Of a stretch of DNA of 15,168 nucleotides, positions 6,314-13,161 are shown in pieces. The notes beneath the pieces were generated by a model. The model had not been told where the DNA came from. It was given only the letters and a program-made list of their open reading frames with translations, and made no database searches. The stretch is from positions 1-15,168 of the forward strand of contig CAJUHO010000031.1 in assembly GCA_910586195.1 (NCBI GenBank), written 5' to 3'. Position 1 is the stretch's first letter, and each line of letters opens with the position of its first letter. The translations under genes were made by a program, and so were the position numbers. This stretch comes from an uncultured Bacilli bacterium (GTDB taxonomy: Bacteria > Bacillota_I > Bacilli_A > RF39 > UBA660).

Positions 6314-6694
6314 GTGAATAAAAATAATAATATTAATTATATTGCTCAGATGTTTTTTCATATAAATCAGGTTGAAAAGTTAGTTCGTGAAACAAAGCAA
6401 AAAATTAATGAAGCAAGCGATGATGAAATCGTAGATATATTAAATCAGTATAGTGATAGCATTGTTTCCTTTGGGAATGATGTTGTCAATATAGAAAATG
6501 ATAATAAACAACTACCAATAGATTTTAACGCTGTGCCAATTATTTCTGTTGCTTCTACCTCAGAAGGTGCTGCTTTTGAGGAGAAATCTAGTTTACTTTT
6601 AGAACAGATGCATCGTGAAAAAATGTTTCGAAAGTTAGTTGATGAATATGTACCTAAGGCAATAGATAGTCCAGTATTAAAAAAGAAATATTAA
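6314..6694 (+). CDS. Hypothetical protein, 126 aa
   Basis: Not recognised. It starts with GTG, placed by the Shine-Dalgarno AGAGGGG (6301-6307). No ATG precedes it in frame. It is soluble, with no signal peptide or membrane segment. The first half is probably helical and rich in Asn, Asp and Glu (helices near residues 7-30 and 35-58). A hydrophobic PIISVAST stretch follows around 74-81, then a second helical region (89-112) with EQMHREKMFRKLV. It is a single-gene unit with a near-consensus extended -10 promoter and its own terminator, directly before sigG. The promoter suggests substantial vegetative expression; a sporulation role would be inference from location only. Confidence 0.75.
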   Translation: MNKNNNINYIAQMFFHINQVEKLVRETKQKINEASDDEIVDILNQYSDSIVSFGNDVVNIENDNKQLPIDFNAVPIISVASTSEGAAFEEKSSLLLEQMHREKMFRKLVDEYVPKAIDSPVLKKKY

Positions 6695-6715
6695 TAATTA
6701 AGTAAAGTAATTCAG

Positions 6716-6756
6716 TTTTATACAAAAATATGTATAAAATTTTTTTTCTTTTTTCA
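6716..6756 (+). terminator. Terminator after the 126-aa gene
   Basis: Perfect 9-bp stem TTTTATACA (6716-6724) / TGTATAAAA (6731-6739) with loop AAAATA, followed by a long T-rich tract to about 6754. Confidence 0.65.
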
Positions 6757-6761
6757 TAACA
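6731..6761 (+). promoter_or_regulatory. Possible forespore (SigF/SigG-type) promoter of sigG
   Basis: TGTATAA (6731-6737), 17 bp, CATAACA (6755-6761) resembles the SigF/SigG pattern (TGnATA ... CATnnTA). In B. subtilis sigG is transcribed by SigF and then by SigG itself. The -35 coincides with the terminator arm, and the predicted start falls almost on the Shine-Dalgarno, so this is weak. Confidence 0.3.
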
Positions 6762-6780
6762 ATAATGAAAGGAGAAAATT

Positions 6781-7557
6781 ATGGCACGTCACAAAGTGGA
6801 GATTGTGAACGTGAATACTGCAGATATTAAGGTATTAACTAATGAGGAAATGAAGGCACTTTTTTGTAAAATGCAAGAAGGGGATCCTTTTGCAAAAGAT
6901 GATTTGGTAAGAGGAAATTTAAAATTAGTTTTATCTATTTTAAAACGTTTTCATAATCGAGTTGAAAATATGGATGATTTATTTCAAGTAGGATGTGTTG
7001 GATTATTAAAGGCAATTGATAATTTTGATTTATCGCATGAAGTAAAATTTTCAACGTATGCAGTTCCAATGATCTTAGGGGAAGTAAGACGTTATCTACG
7101 AGATAATTCTAGTGTTCGCATTAGTCGCTCTTTAAAGGATATTGCTTATAAGACATTAAAAATGAAAGAGGAATATGCGCAAGCAGGACTTCCTGATCCT
7201 AGTGTAGAAGAGGTTAGTGAAACATTAGGAGTTAGTGTATATGATGTTGTAAATGCATTAGACTCTCTAAGAGATCCTATCAGTATGAATGAAGCTATTT
7301 ATGATGATGGTGGAGATACTATTTATTTATATGATCAAATTGAAGATAAAAAGGCTAACAGTGAAGATATGCAAACTAAGTTAGCATTACAAGAAGCAAT
7401 TGATTCTTTAAATATACGAGAACAGTATATCTTAGATGAACGCTTTATTATAGGAAAGACTCAAATGGAAATTGCAGAAGAACTTACAATATCCCAAGCA
7501 CAAGTATCAAGACTTGAAAAATCTGCTATTACAAAGTTAAAGAAAATATTGAAATAA
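6781..7557 (+). CDS. sigG: RNA polymerase sporulation sigma factor SigG
   Basis: 258 aa, the length of B. subtilis SigG. It directs RNA polymerase to late forespore genes after engulfment. The SigG-typical N-terminus MARHKVEIVNVNT is present (B. subtilis MSRNKVEI...). Region 2 carries DDLFQVGCVGLLKAIDNFD (65-83) and VKFSTYAVPMILGEVRRYLRD (88-108). Region 3 has VRISRSLKDIAYK (112-124), and region 4 has the helix-turn-helix GKTQMEIAEELTISQAQVSRLEK. DPISMNEAIYDDGGD also matches SigG rather than SigF. Shine-Dalgarno AAAGGAG (6768-6774) precedes ATG 6781. No sigE gene lies upstream, unlike B. subtilis, while the ymxH/ylmC gene follows 29 bp downstream as it does near sigG in Bacillus. Confidence 0.96.
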   Translation: MARHKVEIVNVNTADIKVLTNEEMKALFCKMQEGDPFAKDDLVRGNLKLVLSILKRFHNRVENMDDLFQVGCVGLLKAIDNFDLSHEVKFSTYAVPMILGEVRRYLRDNSSVRISRSLKDIAYKTLKMKEEYAQAGLPDPSVEEVSETLGVSVYDVVNALDSLRDPISMNEAIYDDGGDTIYLYDQIEDKKANSEDMQTKLALQEAIDSLNIREQYILDERFIIGKTQMEIAEELTISQAQVSRLEKSAITKLKKILK

Positions 7558-7586
7558 TATTTCATATAATTAGTTAGGTGGTATAT

Positions 7587-7817
7587 ATGCGGCTTTCGGA
7601 TTTACAAACAAAAAGTATAGTAAGTGTAGACGATGGTAAAAATATTGGTAATATTATTGATGTAAGAATTAATGAAAAAGGTATGATTGAATCTCTCGTG
7701 ATAGAACAGACCAAAAACATGTTGTCATTTTTAAATCGAGAGGGAGAAATTTATATTTATTGGGATGATATTACAAAAATTGGAGAAGATGTAATTCTAG
7801 TAAAAAGACGTTCATAA
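7587..7817 (+). CDS. YlmC/YmxH family sporulation protein (PRC-barrel)
   Basis: 76 aa from ATG 7587; the GTG at 7578 is inside the Shine-Dalgarno AGGTGG (7576-7581), so it is not the start. The sequence is one PRC-barrel-like beta domain: MRLSDLQTKSIVSVDDGKN, then GNIIDVRINEKG, then IYWDDITKIGEDVILV. This closely matches the B. subtilis YlmC/YmxH pattern (PWxxIxKIGEDVILV). The family is tied to spore formers, but its molecular role is not established. It is probably cotranscribed with sigG. Its stop codon lies in the loop of a terminator hairpin. Confidence 0.88.
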   Translation: MRLSDLQTKSIVSVDDGKNIGNIIDVRINEKGMIESLVIEQTKNMLSFLNREGEIYIYWDDITKIGEDVILVKRRS

Positions 7818-7835
7818 TGTCTTTTTTTTTATTTT
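7802..7835 (+). terminator. Terminator overlapping the ymxH-like stop codon
   Basis: AAAAAGAC (7802-7809) pairs with GTCTTTTT (7819-7826). The loop contains the TAA at 7815-7817, and a run of T continues to 7830. It separates the sigG-ymxH unit from yunB. Confidence 0.7.
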
Positions 7836-7852
7836 CTGAATAGAATTTAATA

Positions 7853-8602
7853 ATGAAAATGAATTGTAGAAAAAGAAAAAAGAAAAATAAACTTACAATA
7901 TTTTTATGGATATTGTTTTTAGTGTTTGTCTCTTCCTTTTTTTTGCTACAACTTATCAGTAGAAAAATTAACCCTATTATTTTGAGATATGCAACAGTTG
8001 AAGCTAATCGGTTTACAAAGGCACTTATCAATTCTGCTATAGGAGAAGATGTTGTGAATGAAATTGGAGATAATCTTTTTACGATTAGTAAAAACAGTGA
8101 TGGAGAAATCCAAACTGTTGATTTTAATGCTAAAGAAGTAAATCGATTATTGAATTTAGTTTCAGAAAAAATTGAGAAGAAACTATTAAAAATGGAGGAA
8201 GGGAAAGTAGATGATTTAAATGTATCTAATGCACTTAAAGGATATAATTTTGATAAATTAAAAAAAGGAATCGTTTGTGAAATTCCTGTAGGAATCTTGT
8301 TTGGAAATTCCTTATTTTCTAACTTAGGACCAGTGATTCCTATCAAATTATCTTTCCTAGGTCAAGTGACAACACATTTGAATACTAAAGTAGAAAGTTA
8401 TGGAATTAATAATGCTTATTTAGAACTTTATATTCATATTGAGGTAGTAGAACGGATTATAATGCCTATGATGACAGAAGAGCAAAATGTGAAATTAGAT
8501 GTTCCCTTAACTATGAAAATTATTCAAGGAAAGGTACCAACTTATTATCAAGGTGGACTTGAAAAAAATTCTTCCCTTTTGACTTTACCAATTGAGAAGT
8601 AG
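7853..8602 (+). CDS. yunB: Sporulation protein YunB
   Basis: 249 aa. A basic N-terminus (KRKKKNK) precedes one membrane segment (about residues 14-35), with the remainder probably outside. Family-like features: INPIILRYATVEANRFTKALINSAI after the membrane helix, then DGEIQTVDFNAKEVNRLL, then an IPVGILFGNSLFSNLGPVIPIKL block and TKVESYGINNAYLELYIHIEV in the C-terminal half, as in B. subtilis YunB. YunB is produced in the mother cell and required for efficient sporulation; its mechanism is unknown. The start is uncertain: ATG 7853 and ATG 7859 are both possible, and neither has a convincing Shine-Dalgarno. Confidence 0.85.
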   Translation: MKMNCRKRKKKNKLTIFLWILFLVFVSSFFLLQLISRKINPIILRYATVEANRFTKALINSAIGEDVVNEIGDNLFTISKNSDGEIQTVDFNAKEVNRLLNLVSEKIEKKLLKMEEGKVDDLNVSNALKGYNFDKLKKGIVCEIPVGILFGNSLFSNLGPVIPIKLSFLGQVTTHLNTKVESYGINNAYLELYIHIEVVERIIMPMMTEEQNVKLDVPLTMKIIQGKVPTYYQGGLEKNSSLLTLPIEK

Positions 8603-8612
8603 AATGTATAAT
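8584..8612 (+). promoter_or_regulatory. Candidate promoter for the yutD-like gene
   Basis: TTTACC (8584-8589), 17 bp, TATAAT (8607-8612), overlapping the end of yunB. Confidence 0.45.
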
Positions 8613-8634
8613 GATAATATAGAGGTGCATAGAA

Positions 8635-8922
8635 ATGGAAAAGATAAAGGTTCGGGATTTTTTATATGAAGTTGTAAAAAATGTAGATGGTTGTTTTCAA
8701 GCAGAAGAGTTTTTAGAAAAAGCAACAGATTATTTTGATCAATATGATTATATTTTTGGTGATTATTCTTATGGAAAGATGCGACTAAAAGGGTTTAATG
8801 ATAAGACAAATAAAAATTTTAAGGTAATTAATGATATAGAGAAGCTTGATTTATATATTGAAAATTTTTGTTCTTATGGTGCTAAATACTTTCTATTAAA
8901 AAAAATAAGTAAAGAAAATTAG
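8635..8922 (+). CDS. yutD: YutD-like protein (DUF1027)
   Basis: 95 aa. Shine-Dalgarno AGAGGTG (8621-8627) sets the start. The core YDYIFGDYSYGKMRLKGF (about residues 37-54), followed by LDLYIENFCSYGAKYFLLKK, matches the YutD family pattern (YDYIVGDWGYxQLRLxGF ... YCNFGCxYFVLKK). The family is small, soluble and of unknown function, widespread in Bacilli. It lies next to yunB here, and both occur in the yut-yun region of B. subtilis, which supports the call. Confidence 0.78.
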   Translation: MEKIKVRDFLYEVVKNVDGCFQAEEFLEKATDYFDQYDYIFGDYSYGKMRLKGFNDKTNKNFKVINDIEKLDLYIENFCSYGAKYFLLKKISKEN

Positions 8923-8964
8923 TGTCAAATTTTGAAAAAACGTTTAAAAATTAATAATATATGG

Positions 8965-8992
8965 TTGAAAAAAAATAAATATATGGTAGAAT
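8965..8992 (+). promoter_or_regulatory. Promoter for the DUF1292 and coiled-coil genes
   Basis: TTGAAA (8965-8970), 16 bp, TAGAAT (8987-8992), with a TGn extended -10 (8984-8986). Confidence 0.6.
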
Positions 8993-9029
8993 TATATTAT
9001 ATGAAGAATAGTAGGGAGGACTTATACTA

Positions 9030-9296
9030 ATGAATAAAGATAAAAAAATGATGTCAATTGTTGCGGCAGATGGTTCTATTGATGAGGTTGAAGTGGTTTT
9101 AGCTTTTGAATTTAAAGATAATCAAAAAGAATATGTTATTTATACAAAAAATGAAAAAGATGAAGCAGATAATGTAACAGTGTATGTTTCAAATGTAGAT
9201 CGCTCTACTGGAAAACCTAAACTTTTGGGAATTGAAAGTGATGAAGAGTGGAGTAGAATTAAAGATGTTTTACGTGAACTTGCAAAAACAGAATAA
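9030..9296 (+). CDS. DUF1292 family protein (YrzB-like)
   Basis: 88 aa, acidic and soluble, mostly beta. The pattern of an N-terminal sheet with EVEVVLAFEFKDNQKEYVIYT (residues 20-40), a VYVSNVDR strand and a terminal helix with ESDEEWSRIKDVLREL is that of DUF1292 proteins, which accompany the yrrK/alaS region in many Firmicutes. The function is unknown. Shine-Dalgarno AGGGAGG (9013-9019) precedes ATG 9030. It lies 17 bp before the coiled-coil gene and is likely cotranscribed with it. Confidence 0.78.
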   Translation: MNKDKKMMSIVAADGSIDEVEVVLAFEFKDNQKEYVIYTKNEKDEADNVTVYVSNVDRSTGKPKLLGIESDEEWSRIKDVLRELAKTE

Positions 9297-9313
9297 TATA
9301 GGAGGAATGAAAT

Positions 9314-10777
9314 ATGTCAGTGGCAACGCAAATTAGAATGGTGGACAGAAATTATGAAAATGGCTTTGTAGATGGAACGAAGAGTGCACGTGATATGCGT
9401 GATGAATATGCTAGGATTATTAAATTTTCTCCAGATTCAGATCGTAATACAAGAATGCACTATGAAAAGTCTTTAAGTCAAAGAATGGAAAATCCACAAC
9501 CAATTTATGAAAAAGGATATAGTCATAATGATGCCGAAAAAATCAATCAAAGAATTGCTAAGCTGAAGGGTGAACTTCAAGTATTTGATACTAGGGGTAA
9601 TATGTTTGGCATTATGGATAATAAGGTTGCTAAATTGGGAAAACAATTTTTGCATAATGTTTCTACTAATTATGAGAAGGCAATCGAAAAAAAAAGTATG
9701 ACTAGTAGTTTTTCTAGTGAACAAAAAAGTGTTGTTAGCCAGGTAGAACCAACTATAGCAGTACAGTCTTCTATTAATCCTACTGTTGTAAATGAAAAAC
9801 CGGCAGATGTTGTAATTGATTTTAATCCGAGAGAACTTCAAGAGAAAGTGAATGCTTCTTTTGAAGGAATTGTAACTGCACCAGCTAAACCAGCAGTTGC
9901 TGTAGAAGAAGAATTTGAACCTGTAAATAAGGTTCCTCGTTCAGAAAGAAGTGCAAAACTGTATTTATCGGAGGATAGTGTTAAAGATATAGCAATTCCA
10001 GTTCAAAAGGAAGATGAAGCAGCTTTAACAGCAGGAAAAATACCAGTATTTTCTAATGATACTGCAATTCGTAATGAAAGAAGTAATATGATGGGAAATA
10101 ATGATTATATAGTAGGAAGTAATGAGGCAAAGGATGATTTGTCTGTTGATCTTGATGACGACATCGAAAGATTGGCAAACGAAATAGCAGAAAAGACAAA
10201 TGAAGTAGCTGCTGAACGTTCTCTAGCTGAAGAGGAGCGTTTAGAAAATAAACGTGCAGCAGAAGAATTAGAAGAGGTAAAAGCACGTGCCAAAGAAAAG
10301 ACGAGAGAAATTGAGAAGTATCGTCAAGAAGCAGAACGCTTAGAACGTCAGAAGGAAGAAGCAGAAAAGGTTCATCAAGCTACTAAAAAAACAGCTATGG
10401 AAAAGTTACGTGCTGATAGAAATCGCATTATGGAAGAGAAGAGAAGACTAGAAGAAGCACGTCAAAGAGAGGCTGAACTAGCAAATGAGCTATGGAAACA
10501 AAGAACAGATACTGAGCAAAAAATTACTATGATTGCAACGGAAATTCCAACTATTCAGGATGAAATTGAGAATACTAGAAATACAATTGATATGATTATG
10601 AAAAGATCAAGAGAAATTCAAAGTATGGCCAATGTGACTCCTGTAGAGGAGCCAGTTCCTGAAAAAAGTAATATTGCATTATTTAATGAAACACTTGATT
10701 CTATATTTGGAGATTCTTTTGATTCTATTGATTCTTCTTATGATAGTAGTTATTCAAAAGGAAAAAAATCTGCTTAA
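9314..10777 (+). CDS. Large coiled-coil protein of unknown function, 487 aa
   Basis: Not recognised. It has no signal peptide or membrane segment. The N-terminal 120 residues are mixed and charged, with several helices (for example 72-90). Residues 125-270 look unstructured and rich in Val, Pro, Ser and Glu, including a PAKPAVAVEEEFEP linker. Residues 281-435 form a long highly charged coiled coil (repeats of the EEERLENKRAAEE type). The C-terminus is Ser/Asp rich (DSFDSIDSSYDSSYS, 467-481) and ends KGKKSA. Shine-Dalgarno AGGAGG (9300-9305) is strong. It shares a promoter with the DUF1292 gene and ends at a terminator. The architecture suggests a scaffold or cytoskeletal-type protein, but that is inference from shape only. 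Confidence 0.8.
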   Translation: MSVATQIRMVDRNYENGFVDGTKSARDMRDEYARIIKFSPDSDRNTRMHYEKSLSQRMENPQPIYEKGYSHNDAEKINQRIAKLKGELQVFDTRGNMFGIMDNKVAKLGKQFLHNVSTNYEKAIEKKSMTSSFSSEQKSVVSQVEPTIAVQSSINPTVVNEKPADVVIDFNPRELQEKVNASFEGIVTAPAKPAVAVEEEFEPVNKVPRSERSAKLYLSEDSVKDIAIPVQKEDEAALTAGKIPVFSNDTAIRNERSNMMGNNDYIVGSNEAKDDLSVDLDDDIERLANEIAEKTNEVAAERSLAEEERLENKRAAEELEEVKARAKEKTREIEKYRQEAERLERQKEEAEKVHQATKKTAMEKLRADRNRIMEEKRRLEEARQREAELANELWKQRTDTEQKITMIATEIPTIQDEIENTRNTIDMIMKRSREIQSMANVTPVEEPVPEKSNIALFNETLDSIFGDSFDSIDSSYDSSYSKGKKSA

Positions 10778-10785
10778 AATATATC

Positions 10786-10813
10786 AAAAAGATGACTTTC
10801 ATCATCTTTTTTT
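10786..10813 (+). terminator. Terminator after the coiled-coil gene
   Basis: AAAAAGATGA (10786-10795) / TCATCTTTTT (10802-10811) with loop CTTTCA and continuing T residues. Confidence 0.85.
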
Positions 10814-10863
10814 GTGAAATCATATTTCAAGAGTTTTTACATATATTTTATTGAGGTGGCAAA

Positions 10864-11769
10864 ATGAAAAATATTTTAGATTATTATTATCATTTTGCTA
10901 ATATTTCTCTTCATTATAATAATGGAGTTTATTCATTTGAAAAAAATAATCATTTATATTTATTTAAAGAGTTTAACAGAACGCTAGATGAGCTTAAACA
11001 AATTTCACAATTGTTACTTATTTATCCCTCTAAATATCATAAAGTAGTTTCAAACAGAGATAATCAATTATTTACAGTAGTAGATAACAAAGTATATGTT
11101 TTGTTTGAATGTAGTATTATACCTAGCAGTACTATATCAGAGGTAACTTTATTATATAAAGAAAAGTTAATGATTGACTCTAAAAGTTTTTCTTTATTAT
11201 ATAGAACTGATTGGGTAAAACTATGGAGTCAAAAAATAGATTATTTTGAGTATCAAATAAGACATATTGAAGAAAAGTATCCTCTTTTGTCTTCTAGTAT
11301 TCATTATTTTATTGGTTTAGCAGAAAATGCTATTTCTTATGTGGAAGATACGGTTTTACATGAAAAACCACAATTACAAGATCAAGTGGTAATCAGTCAT
11401 ATTCGTGTATCTGCAGTAATGAACTTGTTGGATTATTATGATCCCATTGGTATTGTTTTAGATCATAGAGCAAGGGATGTTGCTTCATATTTAAAAAGTC
11501 TTTTTTATCATGGAGACTATACTGAAGAAAATATATATAATTTTCTTAAACAATTACAATTTTCTAAGTATGGTTATCGACTTTTAATAGGAAGACTACT
11601 TTATCCCAGTTATTATTTTGATTTATATGATCAAGTCATTTTAGGTATTAGGCAAGAAAAAGAAATAAAGATAGTAATTAAGCAGGTGGAAGATTATAGA
11701 AATTATGTGAAAATGATTTACAATTATGTTAATACTATTATTGAAATTCCAAGGATTGATTGGTTATAA
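10864..11769 (+). CDS. YutH/CotS-like kinase-fold spore protein
   Basis: 301 aa, soluble. The layout resembles the CotS/YutH branch of the aminoglycoside-phosphotransferase fold: an N-terminal lobe with short beta strands (GVYSFEKNNHLYLFKEFNRT, 21-40), a helical middle, then VISHIRVSAVMNLL (176-189) where the catalytic loop is expected and PIGIVLDHRARDVASYLK (194-211), which matches the YutH DHxxRDxAxxIR block. The classical HGDxxxxN catalytic loop is not intact (SHIRVSAVMN), so it may be a degenerate or pseudo-kinase. YutH is spore-coat associated in B. subtilis. Proximity to yunB, yutD and a yutI-like Nfu gene, all in the same B. subtilis region, supports the call. Shine-Dalgarno GAGGTGG (10853-10859). 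Confidence 0.68.
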   Translation: MKNILDYYYHFANISLHYNNGVYSFEKNNHLYLFKEFNRTLDELKQISQLLLIYPSKYHKVVSNRDNQLFTVVDNKVYVLFECSIIPSSTISEVTLLYKEKLMIDSKSFSLLYRTDWVKLWSQKIDYFEYQIRHIEEKYPLLSSSIHYFIGLAENAISYVEDTVLHEKPQLQDQVVISHIRVSAVMNLLDYYDPIGIVLDHRARDVASYLKSLFYHGDYTEENIYNFLKQLQFSKYGYRLLIGRLLYPSYYFDLYDQVILGIRQEKEIKIVIKQVEDYRNYVKMIYNYVNTIIEIPRIDWL

Positions 11770-11791
11770 AAAAAATAGCTTATTCAGCTAT
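11768..11791 (-). terminator. Terminator of the nfu-like gene
   Basis: Read on the minus strand, ATAGCT, loop GAATA (containing part of the nfu stop codon), AGCTAT, then a run of T (the A run at 11768-11774). It lies between the convergent yutH-like and nfu-like genes. Confidence 0.7.
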
Positions 11792-12019
11792 ATTTCGTAC
11801 TTCTTTTACTTCCGGTATTTCGTTTATGATTAACTGTTCAATTCCATCTTTTAGTGTAATATCCATCATAGGGCATTCACTACAGGCACCGAGCAATTTT
11901 ACATAAACAACATTGTTCTCATATTTTACAAATTCCAAATTCCCACCATCACTGATTAAAAATGGTCGCATTTTATCAATGAGTGATAATATTTTTACTT
12001 CAATATCTTCTTGTTTCAT
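11780..12019 (-). CDS. Nfu-type iron-sulfur cluster carrier (YutI-like)
   Basis: 79 aa, a single NifU C-terminal domain. It is expected to hold a [4Fe-4S] cluster between two subunits and hand it to apoproteins. The key motif CSECPMMDITLKDGIEQLI, with the CxxC ligands, is intact, preceded by the conserved MRPFLISDGGNLEFV. The start chosen is ATG 12017-12019. GGTGA lies directly upstream, and the predicted transcription start of the minus-strand promoter (about 12029) falls downstream of the alternative ATG at 12031. The equivalent B. subtilis gene, yutI, neighbours yutH, as here. The Fe-S-dependent TtcA-like enzyme elsewhere in the window is a possible client, but that is speculative. Confidence 0.9.
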   Translation of the reverse strand: MKQEDIEVKILSLIDKMRPFLISDGGNLEFVKYENNVVYVKLLGACSECPMMDITLKDGIEQLIINEIPEVKEVRNIAE

Positions 12020-12035
12020 TTTATTCACCATTCAT

Positions 12036-12064
12036 ATTATAAAAGATATGAATTTATTTGTAAA
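12036..12064 (-). promoter_or_regulatory. Promoter of the nfu-like gene
   Basis: On the minus strand TTTACA (12059-12064), 17 bp, TATAAT (12036-12041). The start near 12029 decides the translation start at 12019. Confidence 0.65.
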
Positions 12065-12073
12065 GTATGATTG

Positions 12074-12103
12074 TTGTTGAATTGATGATAATTATGTTAT
12101 AAT
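12074..12103 (+). promoter_or_regulatory. Promoter of the S1-domain gene
   Basis: TTGTTG (12074-12079), 18 bp, TATAAT (12098-12103), with a TGn extension. The 13-mer at 12091-12103 is identical to 6271-6283. It is divergent from the nfu promoter. Confidence 0.6.
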
Positions 12104-12122
12104 AATAAAAGAAGGTGATAAA

Positions 12123-12473
12123 ATGTCGAAATATAAAGAAGGGGATATTGTGACATCTTGTGTGACAGGAATTGAAAAATATGGTATTTTTGTTGGTTTA
12201 GATGAATACTATAGTGGGCTTATTCATATTTCAGAGATTTCCGAGGATTTTGTCAGAAATATTAATGATTATGTTGCTGTAGGGGAGACAATAAAGGCTA
12301 GAATCTTGGAAGTAGATGATAAAGAGTGTCACGTAAAACTTAGTATTAAAGGTTTGGATTATCGTATAGCTAGAAAGAGAAGAAGCAAAATTTGTGAGAC
12401 AGAATTAGGATTTTCTACTTTAGAAAAAAAATTAGATGGATGGATTTGTGAGAAGTTGAAAGAAATAAATTAA
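12123..12473 (+). CDS. S1-domain RNA-binding protein (YugI/GSP13-like)
   Basis: 116 aa. One S1 domain covers about residues 4-78: YKEGDIVTSCVTGIEKYGIFVGLDEYYSGLIHISEIS and KARILEVDDKECHVKLSIKGLDY hold the usual S1 RNA-binding face (GxVxxIxxYGxFV, GLxHxSE). A basic segment ARKRRSK and a short C-terminal helix follow. Proteins of this size in Bacilli (YugI, GSP13, CvfD) associate with ribosomes or regulate RNAs after transcription. Shine-Dalgarno GAAGGTG (12111-12117). It stands alone between its own promoter and the tRNA promoter. Confidence 0.85.
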   Translation: MSKYKEGDIVTSCVTGIEKYGIFVGLDEYYSGLIHISEISEDFVRNINDYVAVGETIKARILEVDDKECHVKLSIKGLDYRIARKRRSKICETELGFSTLEKKLDGWICEKLKEIN

Positions 12474-12491
12474 AAAAATCTTCTATCAGTA

Positions 12492-12520
12492 TTGACAAAT
12501 AAGGAATTAACTGGTATATT
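12492..12520 (+). promoter_or_regulatory. Strong promoter of the tRNA operon
   Basis: Consensus TTGACA (12492-12497), 17 bp, TATATT (12515-12520), with a TGn extended -10. The start near 12527 lies 17 nt before tRNA-Val. Confidence 0.85.
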
Positions 12521-12543
12521 TATTTCTGTCAACTGCTATAGTT

Positions 12544-12620
12544 GGGCGATTAGCTCAGTTGGTTAGAGCACCTGCCTTACAAGCAGGGGGTCATAGGTTC
12601 GAGTCCTATATCGCCCACCA
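12544..12620 (+). tRNA. tRNA-Val (TAC)
   Basis: Acceptor GGGCGAT pairs with ATCGCCC. The anticodon loop CTTACAA gives TAC. Discriminator A and encoded CCA. First tRNA of the ten-gene operon. Confidence 0.95.
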
Positions 12621-12623
12621 TGT

Positions 12624-12699
12624 GCCGAAATAGCTCAATTGGTAGAGCAACTGATTTGTAATCAGTAGGTTACGGGTTCAAGTCCTGTTTTCGGCACCA
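12624..12699 (+). tRNA. tRNA-Thr (TGT)
   Basis: Acceptor GCCGAAA pairs with TTTCGGC. The anticodon loop TTTGTAA gives TGT. CCA is encoded. It starts 3 nt after tRNA-Val. Confidence 0.95.
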
Positions 12700-12706
12700 T
12701 TTTTTT

Positions 12707-12790
12707 GGAGAGGTAGCGAAGTGGCTAAACGCGACAGACTGTAAATCTGTTCCTTCGGGTTCGATGGTTCGAATCCATCTCTCTCCACCA
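12707..12790 (+). tRNA. tRNA-Tyr (GTA)
   Basis: Acceptor GGAGAGG pairs with TCTCTCC. The anticodon loop CTGTAAA gives GTA. The long variable arm is typical of bacterial tRNA-Tyr. CCA is encoded. Confidence 0.95.
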
Positions 12791-12796
12791 CTAAAT

Positions 12797-12871
12797 TGCC
12801 TCGTAGCCAAGTGGTAAGGCATCAGACTTTGACTCTGACATGCGCTAGTTCGAATCTAGCCGAGGCAGCCA
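12797..12871 (+). tRNA. tRNA-Gln (TTG)
   Basis: Acceptor TGCCTCG pairs with CGAGGCA. The anticodon loop CTTTGAC gives TTG. Discriminator G and encoded CCA. Confidence 0.95.
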
Positions 12872-12882
12872 TTTTTATTTAT

Positions 12883-12958
12883 GATCTGTTAGCTCAGTTG
12901 GTAGAGCATTTGACTTTTAATCAAAGGGTCATGAGTTCAAATCTCATACAGATCACCA
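12883..12958 (+). tRNA. tRNA-Lys (TTT)
   Basis: Acceptor GATCTGT pairs with ACAGATC. The anticodon loop CTTTTAA gives TTT. CCA is encoded. Confidence 0.95.
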
Positions 12959-12962
12959 TCGT

Positions 12963-13051
12963 GCCTGAGTGGCGGAATAGGTAGACGCACAGGACTTAAA
13001 ATCCTGCGAGAATCAACCCTCGTGCCGGTTCAAGTCCGGCCTTAGGCACCA
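12963..13051 (+). tRNA. tRNA-Leu (TAA)
   Basis: Acceptor GCCTGAG pairs with CTTAGGC (one G-T pair). The anticodon loop CTTAAAA gives TAA. Long variable arm (class II) and encoded CCA. Confidence 0.95.
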
Positions 13052-13061
13052 AATAATATGT

Positions 13062-13154
13062 GGAGGAATACCCAAGTCTGGCTGAAGGGACCGGTCTTGA
13101 AAACCGGGAGGTCGTGCGAGCGGCGCAGGGGTTCGAATCCCTTTTCCTCCGCCA
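13062..13154 (+). tRNA. tRNA-Ser (TGA)
   Basis: Acceptor GGAGGAA pairs with TTCCTCC. The anticodon loop CTTGAAA gives TGA. Long variable arm, discriminator G and encoded CCA. Confidence 0.95.
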
Positions 13155-13161
13155 TTTATAT

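Noticed and set aside
7771..8346. Long minus-strand open frame over ymxH and yunB
   Set aside because: It is antisense to two well-supported genes, and its composition (Ser/Phe/Leu rich) is typical of a shadow frame.
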